The notes beneath the pieces were generated by a model. The model had not been told where the DNA came from. It made no database searches and saw only the letters and a list, made by a program, of their open reading frames with translations. Made by a program: the position numbers and the translations under genes. Shown piece by piece: positions 36,078 through 44,313 of a stretch of 53,085 bases of DNA; within the stretch, counting starts at the first letter, position 1, and the number at the start of each line of letters is the position of its first letter. The stretch comes from an uncultured Prevotella sp. (GTDB lineage: Bacteria; Bacteroidota; Bacteroidia; Bacteroidales; Bacteroidaceae), in NCBI GenBank assembly GCA_937907705.1, contig CALCVP010000071.1:1-53085 (forward strand). The letters are read 5' to 3'.

Positions 36078-36276
36078 GTAGGTGCTCAAAATTAATAGCA
36101 TCTATGAAACCGTTATGATTACGAGATACTTTTAAACAATCTTGCACTTTATTTTCGCCTGTATGTTCAGTTTTTATCGGTCATGTAGCCCGTTACATAC
36201 TCTCTTTTTGCCTGATGCATACAGCCTGAAAAATAACGTACAATCTTATTTGAATGAAATCTTGGCACCTACTTGG
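36075..36276. repeat. Longest copy of the dispersed palindromic repeat
   Basis: About 200 bp from TAAGTAGGTGCTCAAAATTA to TTGGCACCTACTTGG; the outer about 12 bases are inverted copies of each other. The left 70 bases match, in reverse complement, 51727-51800 (shared blocks CTATGAAACC/TATGAAACC, ATACTTTTAAACAA and TTG). The right 50 bases match 18637-18684. Non-coding and old, judging by divergence. It begins in the stop codon of the upstream gene. Confidence 0.6.
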
Positions 36277-36315
36277 CAAAAGTGGAGCTTAAGCAATCTG
36301 CAAAAGTATCGTAGA

Positions 36316-37137
36316 CTATAAATCGGCAAGATGCCGCTCGATGGGAATGCCTCGTTTCTTGTCTTTATCGTCTTTGTTGATGTCTATCCAATGCCGAAGG
36401 ATATCCATGGCTTTGCGTGTGGCCTGTTGCAAGGTGTCTCCACTCTTCAGTTTGCCGATAATGATACTGGAGAATATGTCTCCGGTACCGGGAAATTGTA
36501 CAGGTATCTCTTCGTAAGGCAACAGAAAATATTCAGAGCAGAGATGATTGTAGCCAACTACGGCATGTTGACCGCCAACAATACAGGAAGTGATAAGGAC
36601 TGACTGTGCCCCAATCTGTCTTAATTGGTCAATTAGTTCGTATGCTTCGTCTTTTGCAATGCCTTGCGCTTTGTATTCCACATCAGCCAACAGGCAGGCT
36701 TCTGTATAGTTGGGAAAGCAGAGATGAGCCACGCCAAGCATCTGGCGCATACAGTTAACGGTGTTGCCATTTGCCCCACTGTACAGCTTGCCGTAATCGC
36801 CCATTACAGGGTCTACATAAATCTTTGTGCCTTGCTGTGCTTGTTCCCTACAGTAGTTTGCTACCCATTGTGCCTGACTTTCCGAGGGAATAAAACCTGT
36901 AGTGATAGCATCAAAGTGTATGCCTAATTCATTCCACTTTTGCAAAGCTTCTTTTATATATGATGTACATTCCAAAATTGCGTATTTGCCATAGGGAAAG
37001 GTGTTGCTGATAAGCATTGTAGGCAAATTGTAGACATCAAGTCCCATATAGGAGAGTATAGGCATTTGTACAGCTGCCGAAACCTTTCCGTAGCCACATA
37101 AATCGCTAATAATTAAAATGTTGCTTTGAACTTTCAT
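36316..37137 (-). CDS. Pyridoxamine/pyridoxal kinase
   Basis: ATP-dependent kinase of vitamin B6 salvage (PdxY/PdxK family, ribokinase fold), cytosolic. The 273 aa show the N-terminal ISDLCGYGKVSAAVQMPILS, the VDPVMGDYGKLYSG block and FPGTGDIFSSIIIGKL, whose GTGD contains the catalytic Asp. Slightly shorter than E. coli PdxY (287 aa). PdxY and PdxK cannot be told apart by eye. Its leader, from the -7 box at 37387-37380, would contain the three 22-bp palindromic units. Confidence 0.9.
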   Translation of the reverse strand: MKVQSNILIISDLCGYGKVSAAVQMPILSYMGLDVYNLPTMLISNTFPYGKYAILECTSYIKEALQKWNELGIHFDAITTGFIPSESQAQWVANYCREQAQQGTKIYVDPVMGDYGKLYSGANGNTVNCMRQMLGVAHLCFPNYTEACLLADVEYKAQGIAKDEAYELIDQLRQIGAQSVLITSCIVGGQHAVVGYNHLCSEYFLLPYEEIPVQFPGTGDIFSSIIIGKLKSGDTLQQATRKAMDILRHWIDINKDDKDKKRGIPIERHLADL

Positions 37138-37293
37138 GTTGATTTATCTTTATATGTTTTTGTATTTCTGCTTTTAGGTAGACATTTGAAAATGAACAGC
37201 ATAGCCGAAAAGGTCATGATAGGCAGCATCTATTCGTTGTCAACTGATTTTAGCGTATCCGTCTGGTCAACCAAAAGCTATGCTTTTGCATTG

Positions 37294-37354
37294 TGCCCAC
37301 GCCTTGGGCACTCAATGCCCACGCCTTGGGCATTCGTTGCCCACAGGCTGGGCA
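37294..37354. repeat. Three tandem 22-bp palindromic units
   Basis: TGCCCACGCCTTGGGCA occurs at 37294-37310 and 37316-37332 and as TGCCCACAGGCTGGGCA at 37338-37354, each starting exactly 22 bases after the last. Every unit is itself a hairpin (TGCCCA/TGGGCA). Much richer in G+C than the surroundings. Located in the presumed leader of the pyridoxamine kinase gene and upstream of the lipoprotein gene at 37507. Confidence 0.85.
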
Positions 37355-37379
37355 TTTGCGGGGGCATGGGTAATGGACG

Positions 37380-37387
37380 CAAAAGTA
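37380..37387 (-). promoter_or_regulatory. -7 element for the pyridoxamine kinase gene
   Basis: TACTTTTG on the minus strand fits TAnnTTTG; no TTTG at the right distance. It would give a leader of about 235 bases running through the 22-bp units. Confidence 0.35.
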
Positions 37388-37506
37388 CAAAAAATAATCA
37401 GACTAGAACACCTACCTTATATGATTTTGCATGAAAGGTTTACTTAGTTGGTCAACTGATGCAATATCTTTCAGATTTTCACGTTATATAATAGTCCTTA
37501 TTATAT

Positions 37507-39018
37507 ATGAAGATGAAAAGAATTTTATACTATACCTTATTATATGTATTGGCCTGTATGGCTGTGGCTTGTAGTGATGATGATACTTTTTCATTGTCTA
37601 CAGCAAACAAGTTGACTTTCTCAACAGATACTCTTTCGATGGATACCGTATTCTCTACTGTTCCGTCGTCTACTTATTCTTTTTGGGTCTATAATAAAAC
37701 CGGAAGCGGCATCAGATGCTCTACCGTTCAATTGGAGCAGGGAAACCAAACCGGATTCCGTGCTAATGTGGATGGAGAGTTTCTCAGTCCCGCCCAAGGC
37801 TATAAGGTGTCAGACGTGGAAATACGCAAAGGCGACAGCTTGCGTGTGTTTGTAGAGGTAACGACAGCTGCCAACCGCAAGAATGTGCCTCAATTGGTAG
37901 AAGACAATTTGGTGTTTAAACTGGAAAGTGGGGTAGAGCAGAAAGTAAATCTTAACACCATGTCGTGGGATGCGGATTTTGTGCGTAATCTGACCATAGG
38001 CAGCGGCAAAGACACAACTATCAACAGCGCGAACAAACCTCTTGTAGTGTATGGCGCCTTGAAGGTAGACAGTGGGGCTACGCTGCGAATAGCACAAGGC
38101 TCTACCTTGTATTTTCACGATGGCGCAAAGATAGATGTGTATGGACGGCTGTTGACAGAAGGAACGTCTGCACATAATGTAGTGTTGAGAGGCGATCGCT
38201 TGGATTATATGTTTGACTATCTTCCCTATGACCGCATGAGCGGGCAGTGGGGCGGAGTAGTACTGCACTCATCTTCATACGGCAACGTGATGAATTATAC
38301 CGATTTGCATAGTTCCTTTGATGGCGTGGTGTGTGATTCGGCAGATGCTTCTATTCCGAAGTTGCAGCTGAACAACAGTATTATACATAACTGCCAGGGC
38401 TATGGGTTGAAGGCCATAAACGGTTTGATAAGGGTAAGCAACAGCCAAATCAGCAATGCGGAAAAAGACTGTATTGCTGTTTTTGGCGGTGATGTGCAAC
38501 TGTTTGAAACCACAGTGGCGCAATTTTATCCTTTCGCTGCTTGTGGCGCTGCCTTGCGCTTTACAAACACGTATGAAGACAATGCAGTACCACTCACCCG
38601 CATGGATTGCGTCAACTCCATTGTAACGGGTGATGCCGCTGATGTGATACAGGGAGAAAGCTCAAAGGATGATGTGAACACTCCCTTTGTCTATATGCTG
38701 AGAAATTCATTGCTGCGTACTGAGAAGCCTGAAAAAGATACTGCCAATATAGTGAATGTGATATGGGAAGGAGACCATAAGGCTGATAGCACAGGTAGTA
38801 ATAACTTCGTGTTGGTAGACAGAGACAAGCAACAGTACGATTTCCACTTGTCAGACAAGTCTTTGGCTATTGACAGCGCAGACCCGCAATACTCATCCTC
38901 TACCGACAGAGATGGCATTGCAAGAGGCGAAAAGCCGGATTTGGGGTGCTATGAATTTGTAGCCAAGGAACCTGATGAAGAGGGTACAAAGCAAGCAGAC
39001 ATTAGTAGCAGACATTAG
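37507..39018 (+). CDS. Surface lipoprotein with right-handed beta-helix
   Basis: Exported lipoprotein of unknown function, 503 aa. Lipobox LACMAVAC with Cys22, followed by SDDD, an acidic signal typical of lipoproteins carried to the cell surface in Bacteroidota. Residues about 30-150 are beta-rich; 160-400 show repeated strands with N/S/D-rich turns (VVYGALKVDSGATLRIAQG, then LQLNNSIIHNCQGYGLKAI), a parallel beta-helix as in Pel/polygalacturonase-like folds, without a recognisable catalytic site. The end (IDSADPQYSSSTDRDG, PDLGCYEF) is a common cap of such Bacteroidota proteins. Met at 37513 is an alternative start. Followed after 45 bases by cdd. Confidence 0.8.
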   Translation: MKMKRILYYTLLYVLACMAVACSDDDTFSLSTANKLTFSTDTLSMDTVFSTVPSSTYSFWVYNKTGSGIRCSTVQLEQGNQTGFRANVDGEFLSPAQGYKVSDVEIRKGDSLRVFVEVTTAANRKNVPQLVEDNLVFKLESGVEQKVNLNTMSWDADFVRNLTIGSGKDTTINSANKPLVVYGALKVDSGATLRIAQGSTLYFHDGAKIDVYGRLLTEGTSAHNVVLRGDRLDYMFDYLPYDRMSGQWGGVVLHSSSYGNVMNYTDLHSSFDGVVCDSADASIPKLQLNNSIIHNCQGYGLKAINGLIRVSNSQISNAEKDCIAVFGGDVQLFETTVAQFYPFAACGAALRFTNTYEDNAVPLTRMDCVNSIVTGDAADVIQGESSKDDVNTPFVYMLRNSLLRTEKPEKDTANIVNVIWEGDHKADSTGSNNFVLVDRDKQQYDFHLSDKSLAIDSADPQYSSSTDRDGIARGEKPDLGCYEFVAKEPDEEGTKQADISSRH

Positions 39019-39063
39019 TAAGGACATTCGGATAGAACAACAAACTTAAATTCTAATATAGAT

Positions 39064-39543
39064 ATGGAAAAGAAAATACTGCAATCAGAGATTGCTTTTT
39101 GTCAGTTGGACGAGTTGGACAGTGTAGACAGCAATTTGGTAAAGAAGGCTATTGCTGCCACGGCAAATTCTTATGCGCCTTACTCAACCTTTCATGTAGG
39201 GGCAGCTCTCAGACTTGCCAATGGTGTAGAGATAATAGGCGCCAACCAAGAAAACGCTGCTTTCCCGGTAACTATTTGTGCAGAACGCTCTGCCATTTTT
39301 AATGCACAAGCCAATTATCCCGATCAGCCAGTTACGCATTTGGCTATTGCAGCCCGTTCAGAAAAGGGATTGGTAGAAGACCCTATATCGCCATGTGGCA
39401 TGTGCAGACAAGCCATTTTAGAGATAGAGCATCGCTATAAGCATCCTATTCGCATCTTGCTTTATGGCACAAAAGGTGTTTATATATTGAAAAGCATTAG
39501 AGACATTTTGCCTCTCTCATTTACAGAAGACGACATGAAGTAA
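39064..39543 (+). CDS. cdd: Cytidine deaminase
   Basis: Zinc enzyme of pyrimidine salvage that deaminates cytidine and deoxycytidine. The 159 aa are near the usual length of the tetrameric form. Zinc site and proton shuttle are intact: CAERSAIF (Cys and catalytic Glu) and PCGMCRQAI (two Cys). YAPYSTFHVGAAL is the substrate-binding segment. Probably co-transcribed with the lipoprotein before it. Confidence 0.95.
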   Translation: MEKKILQSEIAFCQLDELDSVDSNLVKKAIAATANSYAPYSTFHVGAALRLANGVEIIGANQENAAFPVTICAERSAIFNAQANYPDQPVTHLAIAARSEKGLVEDPISPCGMCRQAILEIEHRYKHPIRILLYGTKGVYILKSIRDILPLSFTEDDMK

Positions 39544-39670
39544 TCTGCAAGGCTTGGCTGGGATGGTATAAGTCTTTTAAAAAGATTGTTTAGGTAGAGA
39601 AAAACGGAACGATTTTTATAAAAAAAGCTTAAATATACTATAAAAAGCTATACAATAAATAGATTTATGC

Positions 39671-39723
39671 TACCTTTGCACCGCAAAAAGAGCGCCAATG
39701 GTGGCTGACATTCCATGCGCTCT
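39671..39723 (+). promoter_or_regulatory. -7 element and structured leader of the OmpA-family gene
   Basis: TACCTTTG at 39671-39678. Just downstream AGAGCGC (39689-39695) pairs with GCGCTCT (39717-39723), helped by ATGG with CCAT inside, so the transcript would begin with a stable hairpin. Confidence 0.5.
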
Positions 39724-39790
39724 ATATAGGCTAAAAGGAATAAAGAGGAAAATAATATAAGTATAATTCATCTAATTAAAATCAGAAAAC

Positions 39791-40468
39791 ATGAAAAAAC
39801 TTAAGATTGTAACACTGTTAATGTGTTTTGCTATGATTTTCAGTTGCCAGACAAAGACTGGTACAGGTGCTTTGGTTGGTGCAGGTGCAGGTACATTGGT
39901 AGGTGGCATTATTGGCAAGATTGCTGGTAATACTGCTGTTGGCGCTGCTGTTGGCGCTGCTGTTGGTACAGGTGCAGGTGCATTGATAGGCAAGCACATG
40001 GATAAGGTAAAGGCTCAAGCTCAAAAAGACCTTGAAAATGCAAAGGTAGAGGAAGTTACGGATGCCAATGGCTTGAAGGCAGTAAAGGTTACTTTTGATT
40101 CAGGCATCTTGTTCGCATTGAATAAAGCTACACTGAACAGCACTTCCAAGACAGAGTTGGCAAAGTTCTCAAATCTGTTGAAGAACAACAGCACTTGCTC
40201 TGTTGATATTCAAGGTTATACCGACAATACAGGTAATGACGGTATCAACTTGCCATTGAGCCAAAATCGTGCTAATGCTGTTGCAGACTATCTGAAGTCA
40301 TGCGGTGTCAGTGCAAGTCAGATTGCTAAGGTTACAGGTCTTGGCTCTGCCAATCCTGTAGCAGACAACTCTACAAAAGCCGGTCAGGCACAGAACCGTC
40401 GTGTAGAGGTTTATCTCTATGCAAGTCAGGAGATGATCAATGCAGCCAACAATGGCACATTGAAGTAA
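39791..40468 (+). CDS. OmpA-family lipoprotein with glycine zipper
   Basis: Outer-membrane lipoprotein of 225 aa. Lipobox ending in Cys19 (AMIFSC), a glycine-zipper membrane segment (about 26-72: repeated GAGAG/GAAVG steps), and a C-terminal OmpA-like peptidoglycan-binding domain (about 100-218) with DIQGYTDNTGND, LSQNRANAVADYL and QNRRVEVYL. The Asp and Arg that hold diaminopimelate are present. Similar in layout to E. coli YiaD. Own promoter and terminator. Confidence 0.9.
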   Translation: MKKLKIVTLLMCFAMIFSCQTKTGTGALVGAGAGTLVGGIIGKIAGNTAVGAAVGAAVGTGAGALIGKHMDKVKAQAQKDLENAKVEEVTDANGLKAVKVTFDSGILFALNKATLNSTSKTELAKFSNLLKNNSTCSVDIQGYTDNTGNDGINLPLSQNRANAVADYLKSCGVSASQIAKVTGLGSANPVADNSTKAGQAQNRRVEVYLYASQEMINAANNGTLK

Positions 40469-40485
40469 TTGTCTATACTCATAGT

Positions 40486-40524
40486 GAGCCAGTCCTTGAG
40501 CGCAATACGTTGAGGGATTGGCTC
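40486..40524 (+). terminator. Terminator after the OmpA-family gene
   Basis: GAGCCAGTCC (40486-40495) pairs with GGATTGGCTC (40515-40524), one G-U pair; TTGTTG follows. Confidence 0.6.
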
Positions 40525-40677
40525 TTGTTGTAAAAGACTGTATACTGTATATCGGCTGTTTTCATGGTTTTGTGGATGAGTGATTGACTTTTATTGTCTT
40601 ATTTGAATATATTCGTACAGCGGCAGCGTACATGCAGATGTGGCGGTACGCTTTATTTTTAATATATTATTATCAGC

Positions 40678-41424
40678 ATGTTTCATATTCATATTATTCG
40701 TCGTGTTGTTCGTTGGGTATTGGTAGCTTTCTTTGGATCTACTGTTTTAGCCGTGGTATTGTTGCGCTTCCTGCCCGTTTATTTTACACCACTGATGTTT
40801 ATCCGGTGTGCAGAACAGGTGGCAGAAGGCAAGTCGATAAAGTTGCATCATCATTGGGTGCCGCTTGAAGACATTTCGCCCCACATGCCGGTTGCGGTAA
40901 TGGCCAGTGAAGACCAGCGGTTTCTGCTGCATCATGGCTTTGATTATCAAGCTATAGAAAAAGCGGCATTGCATAATATGGAAGGCAAGAAGAAGCGTGG
41001 TGCCAGTACTATCTCGCAGCAGACAGCTAAAAATGTATTCTTGTGGCCAGGCAGGTCTTGGATAAGAAAAGGTTTTGAAGTGTACTTTACAACTCTGATA
41101 GAGTTTATGTGGAGCAAGCAACGCATTATGGAAGTGTATCTTAACTCCATTGAAATGGGCGATGGCATATATGGCGTAGAAGCTGTGGCGTGTGATAATT
41201 TCGGAAAACATGCTTCAGAACTGTTTCGTGGAGAGTGTGCGTTGATAGCAGCCACACTGCCAAACCCGCGCCGCTTTAGTTCTAAAGATCCTTCTGCATA
41301 TATGCTGAAACGCAAGCGGCAGATAGAGCAGCAGATGAGATTTATTCCTACCTTTCCATTAGAAGGGCAAGATGTAAATCCAAAGACTTCTGCAGGAGGT
41401 GTCTATCGAAACATGAAAAAATAA
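40678..41424 (+). CDS. mtgA: Monofunctional biosynthetic peptidoglycan transglycosylase
   Basis: GT51 enzyme that polymerises lipid II into glycan strands at the inner membrane. The 248 aa have one N-terminal membrane helix (about 13-33) and the GT51 motifs: SEDQRFLLHHGFD with the catalytic Glu, RGASTISQQTAKNVFLW, KQRIMEVYLNSIEMG with the second Glu, and YGVEAVACDNFGK. No transpeptidase domain, hence monofunctional. Twenty-seven bases before the helicase gene. Confidence 0.94.
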   Translation: MFHIHIIRRVVRWVLVAFFGSTVLAVVLLRFLPVYFTPLMFIRCAEQVAEGKSIKLHHHWVPLEDISPHMPVAVMASEDQRFLLHHGFDYQAIEKAALHNMEGKKKRGASTISQQTAKNVFLWPGRSWIRKGFEVYFTTLIEFMWSKQRIMEVYLNSIEMGDGIYGVEAVACDNFGKHASELFRGECALIAATLPNPRRFSSKDPSAYMLKRKRQIEQQMRFIPTFPLEGQDVNPKTSAGGVYRNMKK

Positions 41425-41451
41425 TATATTGACACATGGTGATTAAAGGGT

Positions 41452-43968
41452 ATGATGGAGTTGAACTTTCTTGAGCAATTGAATGATAGCCAGCGCATGG
41501 CCGTGGAATATTGCGATGGTCCGTCTTTGGTTATTGCGGGAGCCGGATCGGGCAAGACACGTGTGCTTACCTATAAAATAGCCTATCTACTTGCGAAAGG
41601 CTTGAAACCATGGGAGATATTGGCACTGACATTTACTAATAAAGCTGCCAATGAGATGAAGCAGCGTATAGGAAGCTTGGTGGGAAACAATCAGGCCCGT
41701 TATCTTCAGATGGGAACATTCCATAGCATATTTTCTCGTATTCTGCGCAAAGAGGCGGCTGTTCTTGGCTATGCCAACAACTTTACCATCTATGATGAAA
41801 GTGATTCGCGCAGCTTGTTAAAAGCAATAGTGAAAGAGTTGCAGCTGGATGATAAGTTGTATAAGCCCGCAGCAGTGCATGCTCGCATTAGCATGGCTAA
41901 AAATAGACTGTTGTTACCTGATCAATATGCGTCAGATGTTAGGCAGCAAGAGCGTGATGTGGCTCAACGTATGCCAAGATTGGCGGAGGTCTATAAAATC
42001 TATTGTGATAGATGCAGACAGGCTAATGCTATGGATTTTGACGATTTGCTAACCAATACGTATTTATTGTTGTGTCAAAATGAAGAGGTGAGGCAGCGCT
42101 ATGCCACTCAATACAGGTATATCCTTGTGGATGAGTACCAAGATACCAATTCCGTGCAGCAGAAAATCGTTTGGTTGCTGAGTAAAGACCATTTGCACGT
42201 ATGCGCTGTGGGGGATGATGCACAGAGTATCTATGCATTTCGTGGAGCGAATATTGACAACATCCTTGATTTTCAAAAGGTATTTGCGGGTACTCAGCTT
42301 TTCAAATTGGAACAGAATTATCGTAGTACACAGCGTATTGTTGATGCAGCCAATAGTTTGATAAAGCATAATCAGCGGCAAATACCCAAAGAGGTATACA
42401 GCAAGAATGAATTGGGAGACAAACTTATCGTAAAGCCGTCTTATAGCGATAAAGAAGAAGCATTTATTGTTTGCAACGAGATAAAGCGTTTGCATAGGGT
42501 TGAGCATGCAGCATTTAGTGATTTTGCTATATTGTACCGTACGAACTCGCAGAGCAGGAGCTTTGAAGAGGCAATGCGTAAGGTAAGTATTCCTTATAAA
42601 ATATTTGGCGGCTTGAGCTTTTATCAGCGTAAAGAGATCAAGGATATCATAGCTTATTTTAGAGTAGTGGTAAACCCTAATGATGAGGAAGCCTTTAAGC
42701 GCATTATCAATTATCCTAAGCGTGGACTCGGTGATACTACGGTCAACAAGATATTGGCAACGGCTTCTGCTGCAAATATTAGTTTGTGGCAAGTAGCTTG
42801 CCACCCTATGACTTATGGTCTGAAACTGAGTAAGGCGACAGAGAATAAGTTAGTGTCTTTCGTAGCTCTAATTACACATTTTCAGGAGCAATACCATCGG
42901 TTGGATGCGTATGAGTTAGGCGTTAAGATAGTGAAAGAAAGCGGTATCTCAGCTGAAATATATCATGATAAAGATCCGGAAAACGTTTCGCGACAGGAGA
43001 ATCTTGAAGAACTGTTAAGTGGCATGCAAGATTTTGTGGAGGGCAGACGGGAAGAAGGGCGTATGGATGAGGCACGTCTTGACCATTATTTGCAGGAGGT
43101 ATCTTTGCTTACCGATTTGGAAAGTGGTGATGATGCGCAAGAGGAAAAAGTATCTTTAATGACCGTTCATAGTGCCAAAGGACTTGAGTTTCCTATCGTA
43201 TTTGTTGTAGGCATGGAAGAAAATATCTTTCCGAGTTTGCAATCTGTAGATAATCCACGGCAGTTGGAAGAAGAGAGACGTTTGTTTTATGTGGCCATCA
43301 CGCGTGCGGAACGTCATTGTATCTTGACATTTGCCCGTAGTAGATTCCGCTATGGAAAGGTTGAGAGTGAAACTCCCAGTCGTTTCTTGCGCGATATAGA
43401 CTCTTCTTTGTTGGAGGTGGAAGATGAAAGGGACATATTTATGCGTTCGTCTAATCGATTAGCAATGGATAAGGGGCCTTCTTCTTCTCTTTTTGCAGCA
43501 GAAGAAGGGAGAATATCTTCCAATTCACGGTATGGAAACGATTACAGACAGAGAGAAAACGCCTTTTCACAGCGTGAGACTCATTCTACTTTTATACCTT
43601 CTGATCATTCATATTCTCGTGGTAAATATCAAAACAGTAATCCCGTAGCTTTTCAGTTTAAGGCTGATCCAAAGCCACGTGTAGTTATGCATCATGAGGA
43701 TGCTCCTGTTACAGATACTTTCTCTCCTCGTTTTCAAAGGTTGAGGAATCTGCAATCTATGGCGCATGAACGTAAAGTAGCTAAGAGCGTACAACAGAGT
43801 TTTAATAAACTGGCTATTGGAGCGATAATTGAACATGAGCGCTTTGGAATTGGTGAAATAAGAAATATAGAGGGTACGGGCGAAAATGCAAAGGCAACAG
43901 TGCAATTTAAAAACGTGGGTGAAAAACAACTCCTTTTGAAATTTGCTCGCTTTAAGGTAATACAGTAG
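41452..43968 (+). CDS. UvrD/PcrA-type DNA helicase
   Basis: Superfamily 1A 3'-5' helicase of DNA repair and replication, 838 aa. Motifs in order: Q motif LNDSQRMAV, I GAGSGKTR, Ia TFTNKAANEMKQR, II DEYQDTN, III GDDAQSIYAFRGA, IV LEQNYRS, V MTVHSAKGLEFPIVFVVG, VI EEERRLFYVAITRA. The about 170 residues after motif VI are a low-complexity linker ending in a small beta domain (IIEHERFGIGEIRNIEGTG), as in PcrA, which binds RNA polymerase. Start could be the second Met at 41455. Ends in a terminator. Confidence 0.95.
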   Translation: MMELNFLEQLNDSQRMAVEYCDGPSLVIAGAGSGKTRVLTYKIAYLLAKGLKPWEILALTFTNKAANEMKQRIGSLVGNNQARYLQMGTFHSIFSRILRKEAAVLGYANNFTIYDESDSRSLLKAIVKELQLDDKLYKPAAVHARISMAKNRLLLPDQYASDVRQQERDVAQRMPRLAEVYKIYCDRCRQANAMDFDDLLTNTYLLLCQNEEVRQRYATQYRYILVDEYQDTNSVQQKIVWLLSKDHLHVCAVGDDAQSIYAFRGANIDNILDFQKVFAGTQLFKLEQNYRSTQRIVDAANSLIKHNQRQIPKEVYSKNELGDKLIVKPSYSDKEEAFIVCNEIKRLHRVEHAAFSDFAILYRTNSQSRSFEEAMRKVSIPYKIFGGLSFYQRKEIKDIIAYFRVVVNPNDEEAFKRIINYPKRGLGDTTVNKILATASAANISLWQVACHPMTYGLKLSKATENKLVSFVALITHFQEQYHRLDAYELGVKIVKESGISAEIYHDKDPENVSRQENLEELLSGMQDFVEGRREEGRMDEARLDHYLQEVSLLTDLESGDDAQEEKVSLMTVHSAKGLEFPIVFVVGMEENIFPSLQSVDNPRQLEEERRLFYVAITRAERHCILTFARSRFRYGKVESETPSRFLRDIDSSLLEVEDERDIFMRSSNRLAMDKGPSSSLFAAEEGRISSNSRYGNDYRQRENAFSQRETHSTFIPSDHSYSRGKYQNSNPVAFQFKADPKPRVVMHHEDAPVTDTFSPRFQRLRNLQSMAHERKVAKSVQQSFNKLAIGAIIEHERFGIGEIRNIEGTGENAKATVQFKNVGEKQLLLKFARFKVIQ

Positions 43969-44011
43969 TAGGTCCTTGATTTTAGAATCTGTTAGTAGGA
44001 GAATATAAACA

Positions 44012-44047
44012 AACGAGAGACAATGTGAAAGCATTGTCTCTCGTTTT
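44012..44047 (+). terminator. Helicase gene terminator
   Basis: AACGAGAGACAATG (44012-44025) and CATTGTCTCTCGTT (44032-44045) are a perfect 14-bp stem around TGAAAG, followed by TTTT. Confidence 0.85.
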
Positions 44048-44160
44048 ATAGGTTAGCGATAAAATAATATGGGCTAACTTACAGGAATACTCTTTATTAG
44101 CTGTTGATATCTTATCTTGAATATTACTTGGCTTTTTATTATAATAAAACGATTTTAAAT

Positions 44161-44298
44161 TTAGTCATCAAGTTTGCTGCTACAATCTCTTGACTTTTTA
44201 GCTTTATATAATTTGGGCAGATGTTTCTTCTTTCGTAGCCATTCAGCTTTGCGCTTCTCGTATTCTACTTGATGTCTTTCTAAAAAGTTATCAGCCAT
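44161..44298 (-). CDS. Small basic protein of 45 aa, unknown function
   Basis: Starts at 44298 (MADNFLERHQVEYEKRKAEW), continues with a Lys/Arg-rich helix (LRKKKHLPKLYKAKKS) and ends SKLDD. It begins 15 bases after the DUF4270 gene and ends before the helicase terminator, so it looks co-transcribed with DUF4270. The heptad-like charged N-terminal helix and clean ORF with an ATG support a real gene; similar short proteins in Bacteroidales are familiar but have no known role. The zinc or nucleotide motifs that would name it are absent. Confidence 0.65.
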   Translation of the reverse strand: MADNFLERHQVEYEKRKAEWLRKKKHLPKLYKAKKSRDCSSKLDD

Positions 44299-44313
44299 AT
44301 ATCTATATGAGAG

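Noticed and set aside
37126..37434. 102-aa plus-strand frame over the 22-bp palindromes
   Set aside because: Its sequence is produced by the repeats; it overlaps the pyridoxamine kinase start and has no family likeness.
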